Program-made: the position numbers and the translations under genes
Assembly: GCF_030403505.1 (NCBI RefSeq)
Contig: NZ_JAUEMJ010000012.1
Location: 138,166 to 202,165 of the forward strand
Direction: 5' to 3'
Length of the DNA: 64,000 nt
Source: Glycomyces tritici
Lineage (GTDB): Bacteria; Actinomycetota; Actinomycetes; Mycobacteriales; Micromonosporaceae
Notes under the pieces: model-generated
The model's input: the letters and a program-made list of their open reading frames with translations, nothing else
Databases searched by the model: none
What the model was told of the DNA's origin: nothing
Part shown: piece after piece, positions 49,712-57,438 of the stretch
Layout: each line of letters opens with the position of its first letter
How positions within the stretch are numbered: the first letter of the stretch is position 1

Positions 49712-50434
49712 TCAGGCGTCGACCCGCTTGGGGGCGGGCTCGGACTCGCGGAGGTTCTCCGGCGGCGGGGCCACGAACTTGTAGCCGACCTGCCGCACGG
49801 TGCCGATCATCGACTCGTACTCGCTGCCGAGCTTCGCGCGCAGGCGCCGCACGTGGACGTCGACGGTGCGGGTGCCGCCGAAGTAGTCGTAGCCCCACAC
49901 CTCCCGCAGCAGCTGCTCGCGGGTGAAGACGCGGCCGGGGTGCTGGGCCAGGAAGCGCAGCAGCTCGAACTCCTTGTAGGTGAGGTCGAGCGGCGTGCCT
50001 TTGAGCTTGGCGGCGTACGTGTCCGGGTCGACCGTGAGGTCACCGGCGCGGATCACGGCCGGGCCGGCGGCGGTGGCCGCGTTCGGCTTGCCGGTGGCCA
50101 GGCGCAGGCGCGCTTCGACTTCGGCGGGGCCGGAGGAGGCGAGCAGGAAGTCGTCAACACCCCAGTCGGCCTGCAGCGCGGCCAGGCCGGCCTCGGTGAC
50201 GATGGCGTACAGCGGCACGGTCAGTCCGGTGGCCTGGAGAACGCGGCAGGTGGCGCGGGCGTCAGCGAGGTCCGATCTGGCGTCGACCATGACCGCGTCG
50301 GGGCTCGGGCCGCTCAGCAGCGCCCGTACGTCCCGGCCGGCGTAGCGCGCACGATGGGGCAGCAGTTCCAGCGAGGGCAGGATCGACTCAGGGGACTCCG
50401 GAACGGGGTTGGAAGTGAGGATAAGGATTTCCAC
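49712..50434 (-). CDS. GlnR-like orphan OmpR-family response regulator
   Basis: 240 residues from GTG 50434, which has GGAGG six bases upstream. The receiver domain resembles GlnR ([10 protein letters not shown]..., [46 protein letters not shown]), including the VDAR site. The winged helix is very well conserved ([56 protein letters not shown]). GlnR controls nitrogen uptake and assimilation genes and binds DNA as a homodimer independent of a cognate kinase. No histidine kinase is adjacent. GlnR proper versus a close paralogue cannot be told here. Confidence 0.8.
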   Translation of the reverse strand: MEILILTSNPVPESPESILPSLELLPHRARYAGRDVRALLSGPSPDAVMVDARSDLADARATCRVLQATGLTVPLYAIVTEAGLAALQADWGVDDFLLASSGPAEVEARLRLATGKPNAATAAGPAVIRAGDLTVDPDTYAAKLKGTPLDLTYKEFELLRFLAQHPGRVFTREQLLREVWGYDYFGGTRTVDVHVRRLRAKLGSEYESMIGTVRQVGYKFVAPPPENLRESEPAPKRVDA

Positions 50435-50975
50435 AGCAGTCCTCCGCTGGTTGGTGAGCACACGCGACTATCGCTCTTCCCGGCGTCGGCGGCGGGCGGG
50501 CTTACATGCGGTAGGTGGAGTCCTGGACAAGTGTAAACGGTCACCAGTCAAAAGACCAGCGTCACCACGGCGAAACCTCACCATGCGGGATGCCTCTGCG
50601 GTAGGTCTTCGACAAGCCGCGTTCACCGGATCGATACGAAGCGGTCACGAACGCGACCTGCGCCGTTGGCCCGCATCCGGATCCGGGGCCCGATCGCGAC
50701 CGGGGCCCGACCGGGCTCCGAGCACCTCCCCCAACTGTCCACATGATGGGACGATGCGGCACCGGGGGCGGACCGTGGCCCGGCGGCGTCCCGCCCGACG
50801 CCCGAGGCCGCGCCGGACGTGCGCCACCCGCTCCTTCCGTGCGGGTGGGCGACGGTCCGGCACCGGATCCGCCCGACCGGACGCGGCGTCACGCAACGTG
50901 CCCGACGACCGTCCGCAAGGGTGACTCATGGCCAAGGTAGCGAGCCGGGATTTCCTGCTGCCGTAGGCTGTGGAC
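50435..50975. other. Divergent intergenic region, about 540 bases
   Basis: Apart from the GlnR-type site, and TAGGCT (50964-50969) six bases before GTG 50976, nothing is supported. Several open frames exist on both strands but are Arg/Pro-rich by composition only. Confidence 0.45.
50540..50576. promoter_or_regulatory. Candidate GlnR-type binding site
   Basis: GTCAC (50561-50565), six bases, GAAAC (50572-50576) matches the a/b half-sites gTnAC-n6-GaAAC. Twenty-one bases upstream a weaker copy has GTCAC (50540) with AAAGA at the second half-site. It lies 106-142 bases before the start of the GlnR-like gene, so autoregulation is possible. Confidence 0.5.
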
Positions 50976-52058
50976 GTGTCGTACAGCCGACCCGACGAGA
51001 CCTGGGGCTACGAGCCTCCCGAGGCGCCCGGCGCCGCCGAGGGCGCCGCCTGGGGCGACGCCTACGCCGGAACCGCCGACGCCGCGGACGAGCGCGGGGG
51101 GCCGGCCTACCCCGGGCCCGACGCCCCGCCCAGCCGCTCCGAGCGCCGCCGCGCGGCCGCCCGCTCCGGCGAGACCCCCTCGGGGAGCACCGGCGCCTAC
51201 CGGACCACCGGCCCCGGCGGCGCCGAGGACCACACCCTCCCGCCGCCCAGCCCCGCCCTCCTGCACCGCCTCCCCGCCGTCGCGGCCACCATCGTCATCA
51301 GCGCCGGTCTCGTGCTCGGCGCCCAGATGGAGCGCCCCGTCTACGCCGCCGGGATCGCGGTCCTCCAACTCGCCATGGTCGGCCTCGTGACCTGGGTGCG
51401 CCGGATCGAGGGCGCCTGGGTGCCGCTCGCCGTCGCCGCGCTGCTCGCGATCGCCGCCGATGCGGCCGCCGTCGTCTGGACGCCCGTCTCGCTCGTGCCG
51501 ATCACGGTGCTCCTCGCGCTGGCGTTCGGCGTCGCCGTCGCCGCGCAGCTCGTGCGCCGCACCCACGTCGGCGTCACCGAGAACCTCGGGTTCACGATGC
51601 TGCTCGGCCTCGCCGTCTGCGGCTACGCCTGCTACATCGCGCTCTCGCGGCTCGGTTCGGCCCCGCCCGCCATGTACTCGGCCGTCGTCGCGGCCGGCAC
51701 GGCGATCCTCGCCGCGCGGGCCGTCGACCTCGTCATGCCCGATCCGCGCATCAACCGGCAGGTGACCCGGGGCGCGTTCGGCATCGTCATCGGCACCATG
51801 TGCGGCACCGCCTCCGCCGCGTACGCCGGGCTCGTCATCGAGGGCCCCGACCCCACGCACGCCGCCGTCGGCGGGCTCCTCATCGCGCTCACCGCGGTCC
51901 TCGCCGACCTCGCGTGCGGGTACATGTCCGCCTCGCGGCGCATCGACGGCGCGGGCACCGCCCCGAACCCGGTGGTCAGCGCCGCCGGACCGCTCCTGGC
52001 GTTCGCCATCACCGGCCCCGTCGTGTACCTCTTGAGCGCCTATTACATGATCGACTGA
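50976..52058 (+). CDS. Polytopic membrane protein of unknown function
   Basis: 360 residues from GTG 50976; TAGGCT ends six bases upstream, so the mRNA is probably leaderless (a GTG at 50970 is the alternative). About 95 polar residues precede eight or nine membrane helices spread over residues 100-360 (PAVAATIVISAGLVLGAQM, VPLAVAALLAIAADAAAVVW, NLGFTMLLGLAVCGYACYIAL, LLAFAITGPVVYLLSAYYM). No family motif recognised. A DUF2993-type lipid-interacting protein is encoded downstream. Confidence 0.75.
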   Translation: MSYSRPDETWGYEPPEAPGAAEGAAWGDAYAGTADAADERGGPAYPGPDAPPSRSERRRAAARSGETPSGSTGAYRTTGPGGAEDHTLPPPSPALLHRLPAVAATIVISAGLVLGAQMERPVYAAGIAVLQLAMVGLVTWVRRIEGAWVPLAVAALLAIAADAAAVVWTPVSLVPITVLLALAFGVAVAAQLVRRTHVGVTENLGFTMLLGLAVCGYACYIALSRLGSAPPAMYSAVVAAGTAILAARAVDLVMPDPRINRQVTRGAFGIVIGTMCGTASAAYAGLVIEGPDPTHAAVGGLLIALTAVLADLACGYMSASRRIDGAGTAPNPVVSAAGPLLAFAITGPVVYLLSAYYMID

Positions 52059-52126
52059 CACATTCCGTCCGTCGACCGCCCTTTGGCGCACCCCGCCGGG
52101 CACACCGCTGCACAGGAGACCCTCTG

Positions 52127-52849
52127 GTGAAGATCCTCCGCCGCCTGCTCATCACCCTCGTCATCGTCGCCGCGGTCGTCGCGCTCGGCGACCGGGTCGC
52201 GAACGCGCTGGTCGAACGCCGCATCGCCGACGAGGTGGCGAGCACCGCCGCCGCGAACGGCGCCTACTCCGACCAGGAACCCGACGTGAAGATCCACGGC
52301 TGGCCGTTCCTCACCCAGGCCTGGACCGGCGAGTTCGAGCAGATCGACATCACGCTCCGGGACGTCGGCTCGAACGGCCTCACCTTCCCGTCCCTGGAGA
52401 TGGTCGCGCACGACGTGGACGCCGACTGGCGCGAGCTGCGCAACGGCGGCGACGCCGTCGCGAGCACCCTCGACGTGACCGGCTCCGTCTCGGTCGACTC
52501 GATCGAGGCGATCGTGGCCGAGCAGACCGGCTTCGACCTCCAGGTCGACGCGGACGGCACGGCCTCCCTGACCGGCTCGCGCGAGTTCCTCGGCGTCCAG
52601 GTCGACCTCGAGGCCACCGGCGACTTCGAGTTCGCCGACAACACGCTCACCTTCACGCCCGACGCGGTCGAGTCCCTCACCGAGGGCCTGCCGCCGCAGG
52701 TGCAGCCGCTCGTCGACCAGGCCGCCGGCGAGTTCGCCTCCACCGTGGAACTGCCCGAACTGCCATATGGGATCCAACTGTCGGAGATCCGATTCGACGG
52801 CGACGTCGTCACGATCTCGGGCAACGCCCGGGACGTCGTCCTCACCTGA
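52127..52849 (+). CDS. DUF2993 (LmeA-like) membrane-anchored protein
   Basis: 240 residues from GTG 52127, which has AGGAG nine bases upstream. The N-terminal helix RRLLITLVIVAAVVALGDRVA leads to a beta-rich domain: VKIHGWPFLTQAWTGEFEQIDITLRDVG, SLEMVAHDVDADW, a ~strand-rich middle and LPYGIQLSEIRFDGDVVTISGNARDV. This is the DUF2993/LmeA pattern; mycobacterial LmeA is a periplasmic lipid-binding protein needed for lipomannan elongation. The role here is inferred from the family. Confidence 0.85.
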   Translation: MKILRRLLITLVIVAAVVALGDRVANALVERRIADEVASTAAANGAYSDQEPDVKIHGWPFLTQAWTGEFEQIDITLRDVGSNGLTFPSLEMVAHDVDADWRELRNGGDAVASTLDVTGSVSVDSIEAIVAEQTGFDLQVDADGTASLTGSREFLGVQVDLEATGDFEFADNTLTFTPDAVESLTEGLPPQVQPLVDQAAGEFASTVELPELPYGIQLSEIRFDGDVVTISGNARDVVLT

Positions 52850-52979
52850 TCCACCTGCGCTTTCACTGCCCGCCCGCCGCCAGCGCGGGCGGGCACCGGG
52901 CGGCACCGGCCCGTAGCTCTGGGTCTTCGTCACAGTCCGCATCGCGAGAACGGGTATGGATTCGGCCCGGGAAGTCTGC

Positions 52980-52985
52980 TAGCGT
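52980..52985 (+). promoter_or_regulatory. -10 element of the rhodanese leader peptide transcript
   Basis: TAGCGT lies seven bases before the ATG at 52993, the spacing of leaderless actinobacterial promoters. No convincing -35 is seen. Confidence 0.55.
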
Positions 52986-52992
52986 TCCAGCC

Positions 52993-53070
52993 ATGCGCAA
53001 GCCGATGCTCACCAAGCGGCGCGCGATCGACTACTGCATGATCGCGACCACGCTCTGTCGAATGCCCTAG
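52993..53070 (+). CDS. Leaderless cysteine-containing leader peptide upstream of the rhodanese gene
   Basis: 25 residues: MRKPMLTKRRAIDYCMIATTLC and a short end RMP. Actinobacterial sulfur-metabolism operons often begin with such a peptide, with the pattern L(T/S)-x-R-R-x-(I/V)-D-(L/Y)-x-x-(V/I)-A-x-x-x-C-R. In Mycobacterium a cysteine-rich leaderless uORF attenuates the sulfur gene downstream by sensing cysteine through translation. The start is placed by the -10 element and the typical MxT-x-RR motif. It lies 286 bases before the rhodanese ATG. Confidence 0.75.
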   Translation: MRKPMLTKRRAIDYCMIATTLCRMP

Positions 53071-53356
53071 GCGACTCGCCAGGCCCCAAGAGGCCCGACG
53101 GCGGTCGCCGCATTGCGGCCCAGCGTGCGCGAACTTCAGAGCAAGGCTTACGACTCACCACAAACCCAAGGCCCGCTTGCGACAAGCGGTACTGCTCGGG
53201 TGTGACGTCAATCGGCTCGAATCCCGGACCATCTGTCCAGGACGAACCCTGCTCAGCTGCGAACAGCAGCGTTCCGCCCCCGCTTCGCACCACGTACTGG
53301 GCTCGCTCTCTGACCTAAGAACCCAAGTTTCATTTACGTTCAGGAGAGAACAAGCC
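53071..53356 (+). promoter_or_regulatory. Leader region between the uORF and rhodanese gene
   Basis: 286 bases without a supported gene. Contains several inverted repeats (e.g. GGCCCCAAGAGGCCC at about 53083) that could act as attenuator or Rho-entry structures. An unrelated second promoter is also possible near 53310-53340. Confidence 0.45.
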
Positions 53357-54208
53357 ATGGCTCGTGAAGACGTGCTGGTCACCGCCGATTGGGCGGAAGA
53401 GAACCTCGACACCCCCGGAGTCGTGTTCGTCGAGGTCGACGAAGACGCCTCCGCCTACGACTACGGCCACATCAAGGGCGCGGTGAAGATCGACTGGAAG
53501 GACGACCTCCAGGACCCGATCCGCCGCGACTTCGTCAACCAGGAGCAGTTCTCGCAACTCCTTTCCGAGCGCGGGATCTCGAACGACGACACCGTCGTCC
53601 TCTACGGCGGCAACAACAACTGGTTCGCCGCCTACGCGTACTGGTACTTCAAGCTGTACGGCCACGAGGACGTCAAGCTCCTCGACGGCGGCCGCAAGAA
53701 GTGGGAGCTCGACGCCCGCGACGTGACCGCCGAGATCGTCAAGCGCGAACCCACCAACTACGTCGCCAAGCCCCTCAACTGGGACCTGCGCGCCAAGCGC
53801 GACGAGGTCGAGGCCGCCATCGGCGTCAAGAACCTCATCGACGTGCGCTCCCCCGACGAGTACGCCGGCCGCCTCCTGGCCCCGGCCCACCTCCCGCAGG
53901 AGCAGTCCCAGCGCGCCGGCCACATCCCCACCGCGCTCAGCGTGCCGTGGAGCAAGGCCGCGAACGAGGACGGGACCTTCAAGTCCGAGGCCGAGCTGCG
54001 CGAGCTCTACGTCGGCGACGCCGGCCTGGACGAGTCCAAGTCGACGATCGCGTACTGCCGCATCGGCGAGCGCTCCAGCCACACCTGGTTCGCGCTCCGC
54101 GAGCTCCTCGGCTACGAGGACGTGAAGAACTACGACGGCTCCTGGACCGAGTACGGCTCCCTGGTCGGCGTCCCGATCGCGCTCGGCGACGAGCCCGGCA
54201 CCAAGTAA
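53357..54208 (+). CDS. Thiosulfate sulfurtransferase (two-domain rhodanese)
   Basis: 283 residues from ATG 53357, which has AGGAGA upstream. The N-terminal rhodanese domain (VVFVEVDEDASAYDYGHIKGAVKIDWKDD, VVLYGGNNNWFAAYAYWYFK) is the inactive half. The C-terminal domain has IDVRSPDEYAG and the active-site loop AYCRIGERSSHTW with catalytic Cys near residue 234. The CRIGERS loop is that of the actinobacterial CysA/SseA-type enzymes, which transfer sulfane sulfur from thiosulfate to cyanide or thiols. Followed 28 bases later by sseC. Confidence 0.9.
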   Translation: MAREDVLVTADWAEENLDTPGVVFVEVDEDASAYDYGHIKGAVKIDWKDDLQDPIRRDFVNQEQFSQLLSERGISNDDTVVLYGGNNNWFAAYAYWYFKLYGHEDVKLLDGGRKKWELDARDVTAEIVKREPTNYVAKPLNWDLRAKRDEVEAAIGVKNLIDVRSPDEYAGRLLAPAHLPQEQSQRAGHIPTALSVPWSKAANEDGTFKSEAELRELYVGDAGLDESKSTIAYCRIGERSSHTWFALRELLGYEDVKNYDGSWTEYGSLVGVPIALGDEPGTK

Positions 54209-54236
54209 CACCGGCGACGGTAGGAAAGGAATACCA

Positions 54237-54548
54237 ATGTCTGACAGCTGCGCTGCACCCGACCAGGACGCGGCCCTGCCGGCGTCGGTCGACATCGAGA
54301 AGGAGACCGTGCTCACGGGCACGGTCGTGAACGACGAGGGCGAACTCGTGCAGGGCGCCTACGTGCGTCTGCTCGACGGCTCCGGCGAGTTCACGGCCGA
54401 GGTCGTGACCGGTGAGGGCGGGCAGTTCCGCTTCTTCGCCGCCCCCGGCAAGTGGACGCTGCGCGCGCTCTCGCGCTACGGCGACGCCACCGGCGAGGTC
54501 GAGGCCGACCGCGGTCTGAACGAGACCAAGCTGGCCGTGAGCCGCTAG
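54237..54548 (+). CDS. sseC: SseC-like DUF1416 protein
   Basis: 103 residues. MSDSCAAPDQDAALPASVDIEKETVLTGTVVNDEGELVQGAYVRLLDG and FRFFAAPGKWTLRALSRYGD are the DUF1416 signature; a carboxypeptidase-regulatory-like beta fold is expected. In actinobacteria it follows the rhodanese gene and is thought to take part in sulfur metabolism. Ends before a strong terminator. Confidence 0.85.
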   Translation: MSDSCAAPDQDAALPASVDIEKETVLTGTVVNDEGELVQGAYVRLLDGSGEFTAEVVTGEGGQFRFFAAPGKWTLRALSRYGDATGEVEADRGLNETKLAVSR

Positions 54549-54604
54549 TCGATCACGAGTATCGAGACCGACCGGGGCGATTCAGCTCGTATCCCAGTCT
54601 GAAA

Positions 54605-54634
54605 GGCGGGGCCGCACCAGCGGCCCCGCCTTTT
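54605..54634 (+). terminator. Intrinsic terminator of the rhodanese-sseC operon
   Basis: GGCGGGGCCGC pairs with GCGGCCCCGCC across ACCA and is followed by TTTT. The best U-tract terminator in the window. Confidence 0.9.
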
Positions 54635-54651
54635 GCATGCCGCCGAACGAT

Positions 54652-54683
54652 AAGGGACCGGCCGCATCTGCGGCCGGTCCCTT
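54652..54683 (-). terminator. Terminator hairpin of the crystallin-like gene at 54700
   Basis: AAGGGACCGGCCGC pairs perfectly with GCGGCCGGTCCCTT around ATCT. It lies 17 bases past the stop of the leftward gene and converges with the sseC terminator. Confidence 0.85.
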
Positions 54684-54699
54684 GTGTTTCGGGGTCGTT

Positions 54700-55221
54700 C
54701 TAGCTCACCTGGTAGGAGCTGGCGCGGTTCGCCCAGCCGCCCGAGGCGGTGTTGAGGTTGGCGAGGGCGTCGATCCAGGTCGACGAGGTGCCGGTGGCGG
54801 AGTCGTTGTCGAAGAGCTTGACGTCGCAGGAGTTGTAGGTGCGCACCGAGCTGGCCTTGTTGGTGAAGGACCCCATGTGGGTGATCGTGAACTCGACCGG
54901 GGAGTACGCGGACGAGCAGGTGTGGGAGCCCGGCACGGTCAGGGTGTGGGTGCCGGTGGAGGTCCCGTAGTTGGTGTCGCCGTACATCCGCAGCAGGACC
55001 GTGTCCGCCTGGAGGCCGACCGAGCTCGCGGCGAGGGCCGCCTCCGGCGAGTCGGCGCACGTGAGGTCTTCGCGAACGAGGTTGTAGACGCAGTGGTCGC
55101 CGGTGGTGTCGGCCTGCGCGGCGCCGGGAGCGAGGAGCAGCGCGACCGCAGCGAGGGCGAGCACCGCGGCGGCCTTGGCGCGCCGATGGAGCGGGAAGTC
55201 TTGCCGTTTGCGTTCAGACAT
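54700..55221 (-). CDS. Secreted crystallin/I36-like protein, copy 1
   Basis: 173 residues from ATG 55221. Signal peptide: HRRAKAAAVLALAAVALLLAPG to AAQA. The mature part has paired cysteines (DHCVYNLVREDLTCADSPEAAL) and ends CDVKLFDNDSATGTSSTWIDALANL...GGWANRASSYQVS, a Greek-key, W-N-x-ASS type motif like the I36 peptidase-inhibitor/beta-gamma-crystallin proteins. Paralogue of the gene at 55337 with almost identical C-termini. The start lies six bases from a TACGGT -10, so it is probably leaderless. Confidence 0.8.
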   Translation of the reverse strand: MSERKRQDFPLHRRAKAAAVLALAAVALLLAPGAAQADTTGDHCVYNLVREDLTCADSPEAALAASSVGLQADTVLLRMYGDTNYGTSTGTHTLTVPGSHTCSSAYSPVEFTITHMGSFTNKASSVRTYNSCDVKLFDNDSATGTSSTWIDALANLNTASGGWANRASSYQVS

Positions 55222-55285
55222 GACGGAACCGTAAGCGCCGCAATGCATATGGAACCCGTTTCAGGTCGTATACGCGGCGTATACG
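55222..55285. promoter_or_regulatory. Promoter with phased heptamer repeats upstream of the crystallin-like gene 1
   Basis: GTATACG at 55268-55274 and again at 55279-55285 (CGGC between) gives an 11-base period, the arrangement bound by SARP regulators. Read leftward, a TACGGT -10 (55228-55233) lies six bases before the ATG. A similar ~65-base promoter precedes the paralogue at 55891. Confidence 0.6.
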
Positions 55286-55291
55286 CGGCGG

Positions 55292-55315
55292 GCCCGGCCG
55301 CATGTGCGGCCGGGC
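55292..55315 (-). terminator. Terminator hairpin of the crystallin-like gene 2
   Basis: GCCCGGCCGC pairs with GCGGCCGGGC around ATGT, 22 bases past the stop at 55337. Confidence 0.85.
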
Positions 55316-55336
55316 CTCATCGGTATCGGTGTCGGT

Positions 55337-55891
55337 CTAGCTGACCTGGAAGGAGCTGGCGCGGTTCGACCAGCCGCCCGAGGCGGTGTTGAGGTTGGCG
55401 AGGGCGTCGATCCAGGTCGACGAGGTGCCGGTCGCATCGGCGCTGTCGAACAGCTTGACGTCGCACTGGTGGTAGGTGCGCGCGGAGCTGGCGCGGTTGC
55501 TCCAGCCCGCGGAGGAGAGGTTGACGACGGTGAACTCGACCGGGGTGTACGCCGCGGTGCAGTTGTAGGTGCCGTCCACGGTCAGTGTGAACGTGCCGTT
55601 GGCGGTGCCGTAGTCGACCTGGTCGTAGAGGCGCACCAGGGTGCTGGTGGCCTGGATGCCGACGTCTCCGGCGTCGGCCGCGTCGGCGGCTAGGGCCGCT
55701 TCGGGGGTCTCGGAGCAGGTGAGCTCGTCGCGGGTGAGGTTGTAGACGCAGTGATCGCCGGTGGTCTCGGCCTGCGCGGCGGAGGGGGCGAGGACCAGCG
55801 CGCCGGCGGCGGCCGTGAAGGAGAGCGCCAAGGCGACCAAGGCGCGCTTGCGGTCGGGGGATCCGGAGTGCTTCTCGATGCGTTTGACCAT
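55337..55891 (-). CDS. Secreted crystallin/I36-like protein, copy 2
   Basis: 184 residues. Signal peptide RALVALALSFTAAAGALVLAPSAAQA. The mature part matches copy 1 (DHCVYNLTRDELTCSETPEAAL and CDVKLFDSADATGTSSTWIDALANLNTASGGW) with a longer insert (ADAADAGDVGIQ). A TACGGT element lies six bases before the ATG, so a leaderless transcript is likely. Divergent from the SARP gene, 121 bases away. Confidence 0.8.
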   Translation of the reverse strand: MVKRIEKHSGSPDRKRALVALALSFTAAAGALVLAPSAAQAETTGDHCVYNLTRDELTCSETPEAALAADAADAGDVGIQATSTLVRLYDQVDYGTANGTFTLTVDGTYNCTAAYTPVEFTVVNLSSAGWSNRASSARTYHQCDVKLFDSADATGTSSTWIDALANLNTASGGWSNRASSFQVS

Positions 55892-55955
55892 GACCGAACC
55901 GTATGTGGCGCAGTGGATATGAAAGCAACTTCAGATCGCATACGCCGCGTATAAG
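55892..55955. promoter_or_regulatory. Divergent promoter with phased heptamer repeats beside the SARP gene
   Basis: GCATACG at 55938-55944 and GTATAAG at 55949-55955 repeat the 11-base phasing seen at 55268-55285. The interval to 56012 serves both the leftward crystallin-like gene 2 and the rightward SARP gene. Confidence 0.55.
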
Positions 55956-56012
55956 ATGGAGCGACCCCTCGTCGCGAACACTTGTGCACCCCGCCGGCCG
56001 GAGGAGTCCCGT

Positions 56013-56762
56013 ATGGAGTTCCGGATGCTCGGACCACTTGAAGTGCTCATCGACGGGGTTCCCGTCCATCTGGGAGGCAGCCGCCAGCAGACGGTGCTCG
56101 GGGTGCTGCTCGCGAACGCGGGCCGCCCGCTGCCGCGGCGGCGGCTGGGCAGCCTGGTGTGGAACGACCCGCCGCCTTCGGCCGGACCGAACCTGCGCAC
56201 CTATCTGCGCCGTCTGCGGTCGGCACTGACCGATCCGCTCTCACTCGAGTCGCGGGTGGTGGCGGACCGGCGGCAGGTCACGTTGCGGACCGAGCCCGGG
56301 GAGCTCGACCTGGAGGTGTTCGACAGCTTGTGCCGCAGCGCGGATCGGGCGCGGGAGGCGGGCGATGCGGCGGGGGCGGTCGCGGTGTACGACCGGGCGC
56401 TGCGGCTGTGGCGCGGGAATCCCTTGGAGGGCGTCGACGTCGACAACCCGCTCTACGCCACCGCCGTCGAGCTCACCGAGCGGCGCTACGCAGTGGAGTC
56501 GCGGCGGTGGGGGCTGCTCGTCGAATCCGGCGATTTCGGAGCGGCGATCGGCGAACTTCGCGCGGCGATGGTCGCGAACCCGTTCCGCGAACGGCTCGCG
56601 GAGCTGCTGATGGTCGCGCTGTACAAGGACCACCGGCGGTGGGAGGCCTTGCAGGTCTTCGCCGAGACGCGGGATCTCATGGTCGACTCGCTCGGCTTGG
56701 AGCCGGGCCCGGAGCTCAGGCGCGCGCACCGGCGCATCCTGGACGACGACCTGGCACCTTAG
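56013..56762 (+). CDS. SARP-family transcriptional regulator
   Basis: 249 residues from ATG 56013, which has GGAGGAG seven bases upstream. The N-terminal OmpR-type winged helix (MEFRMLGPLEVLIDGVPVHLGGSRQQTVLGVLL, RLGSLVWNDPPPSAGPNLRTYLRRLRSAL) is followed by the bacterial transcription activation (BTAD) helical domain with VYDRALRLWRGNPLEGV, FRERLAELLMVALYKDHRRWEALQVFAETRDLMVDSLGLEPGPELRRAHRRIL. A stand-alone SARP of minimal length. Its neighbours are the crystallin-like pair, which are probable targets. Confidence 0.9.
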   Translation: MEFRMLGPLEVLIDGVPVHLGGSRQQTVLGVLLANAGRPLPRRRLGSLVWNDPPPSAGPNLRTYLRRLRSALTDPLSLESRVVADRRQVTLRTEPGELDLEVFDSLCRSADRAREAGDAAGAVAVYDRALRLWRGNPLEGVDVDNPLYATAVELTERRYAVESRRWGLLVESGDFGAAIGELRAAMVANPFRERLAELLMVALYKDHRRWEALQVFAETRDLMVDSLGLEPGPELRRAHRRILDDDLAP

Positions 56763-56928
56763 GATGCGGCCCTCACGGTCGCGTGCCGTTCGGATTGCCG
56801 TGCGGTCCAGGCGTCGCCGGTCTGCCCCGGCGCATCGGTCCGGGGACGGCCACGGCGCCGTGGCGGCTCCGTGGGGTGCGCTTCGGCTTACCCGGTCGGG
56901 GGGGCGCGCCCCCCCCCCGGCCGCGGCG

Positions 56929-57426
56929 TTAGCCGTTCATGTCCTTGTAGCGGGCCGTCTTGGTGGCCGGGTCGTAGAAGCCCGCCGGGGTCCGGAGGGC
57001 GACGTTGATGCGGTTCCAGGCGTTGATCTGGGCGCACATGGCGACCAGGGCGGCAATCTGCTCGTCGTCGTAGTGCTTGCGCACCTGCTCCCAGGTCTCG
57101 TCGGTCACGCCGTGCGGGTTGTCCGCGAGGCGGGCCGACTCCTCGGCCAGGGCGAGCGCGGCGCGCTCGGGCTCGGTGAAGGCGGGGGCTTCGCGCCAGA
57201 CGGTGACCAGGTTGAGCCGCTCGGGGTCCTCGCCGGCGTGCACGGCGTCCTTGTAGTGCATGTCCACACAGAAGCCGCATCCGTTGATCTGGCTGACCCG
57301 GAGCTTGAGCAGTTCCATGGTGGCGAACGGGACCGGGCCGGTGTGGAAGAGCTTCTCGTTGGCGAGCATGTGCTTGTAGTACTGCTTGGCGAACTCGGTC
57401 TCGGTGAAGGCGAGTCGGGGTTCCAT
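56929..57426 (-). CDS. AhpD/carboxymuconolactone decarboxylase-family protein
   Basis: 165 residues. The CMD/AhpD redox motif is visible as NGCGFCVDMHYKDAV (CxxC with His three residues on), near residue 50. The family includes alkyl-hydroperoxidase-D-like proteins. It follows the ECF41 sigma gene by 12 bases in one operon; COE proteins (carboxymuconolactone decarboxylase, oxidoreductase or epimerase) are the known genomic partners of ECF41. Confidence 0.85.
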   Translation of the reverse strand: MEPRLAFTETEFAKQYYKHMLANEKLFHTGPVPFATMELLKLRVSQINGCGFCVDMHYKDAVHAGEDPERLNLVTVWREAPAFTEPERAALALAEESARLADNPHGVTDETWEQVRKHYDDEQIAALVAMCAQINAWNRINVALRTPAGFYDPATKTARYKDMNG

Positions 57427-57438
57427 GGTGTTTCCTTC

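Noticed and set aside
53205..53225. T-loop-like GGCTCGAATCC
   Set aside because: No acceptor, D-arm or anticodon stem can be formed around it.
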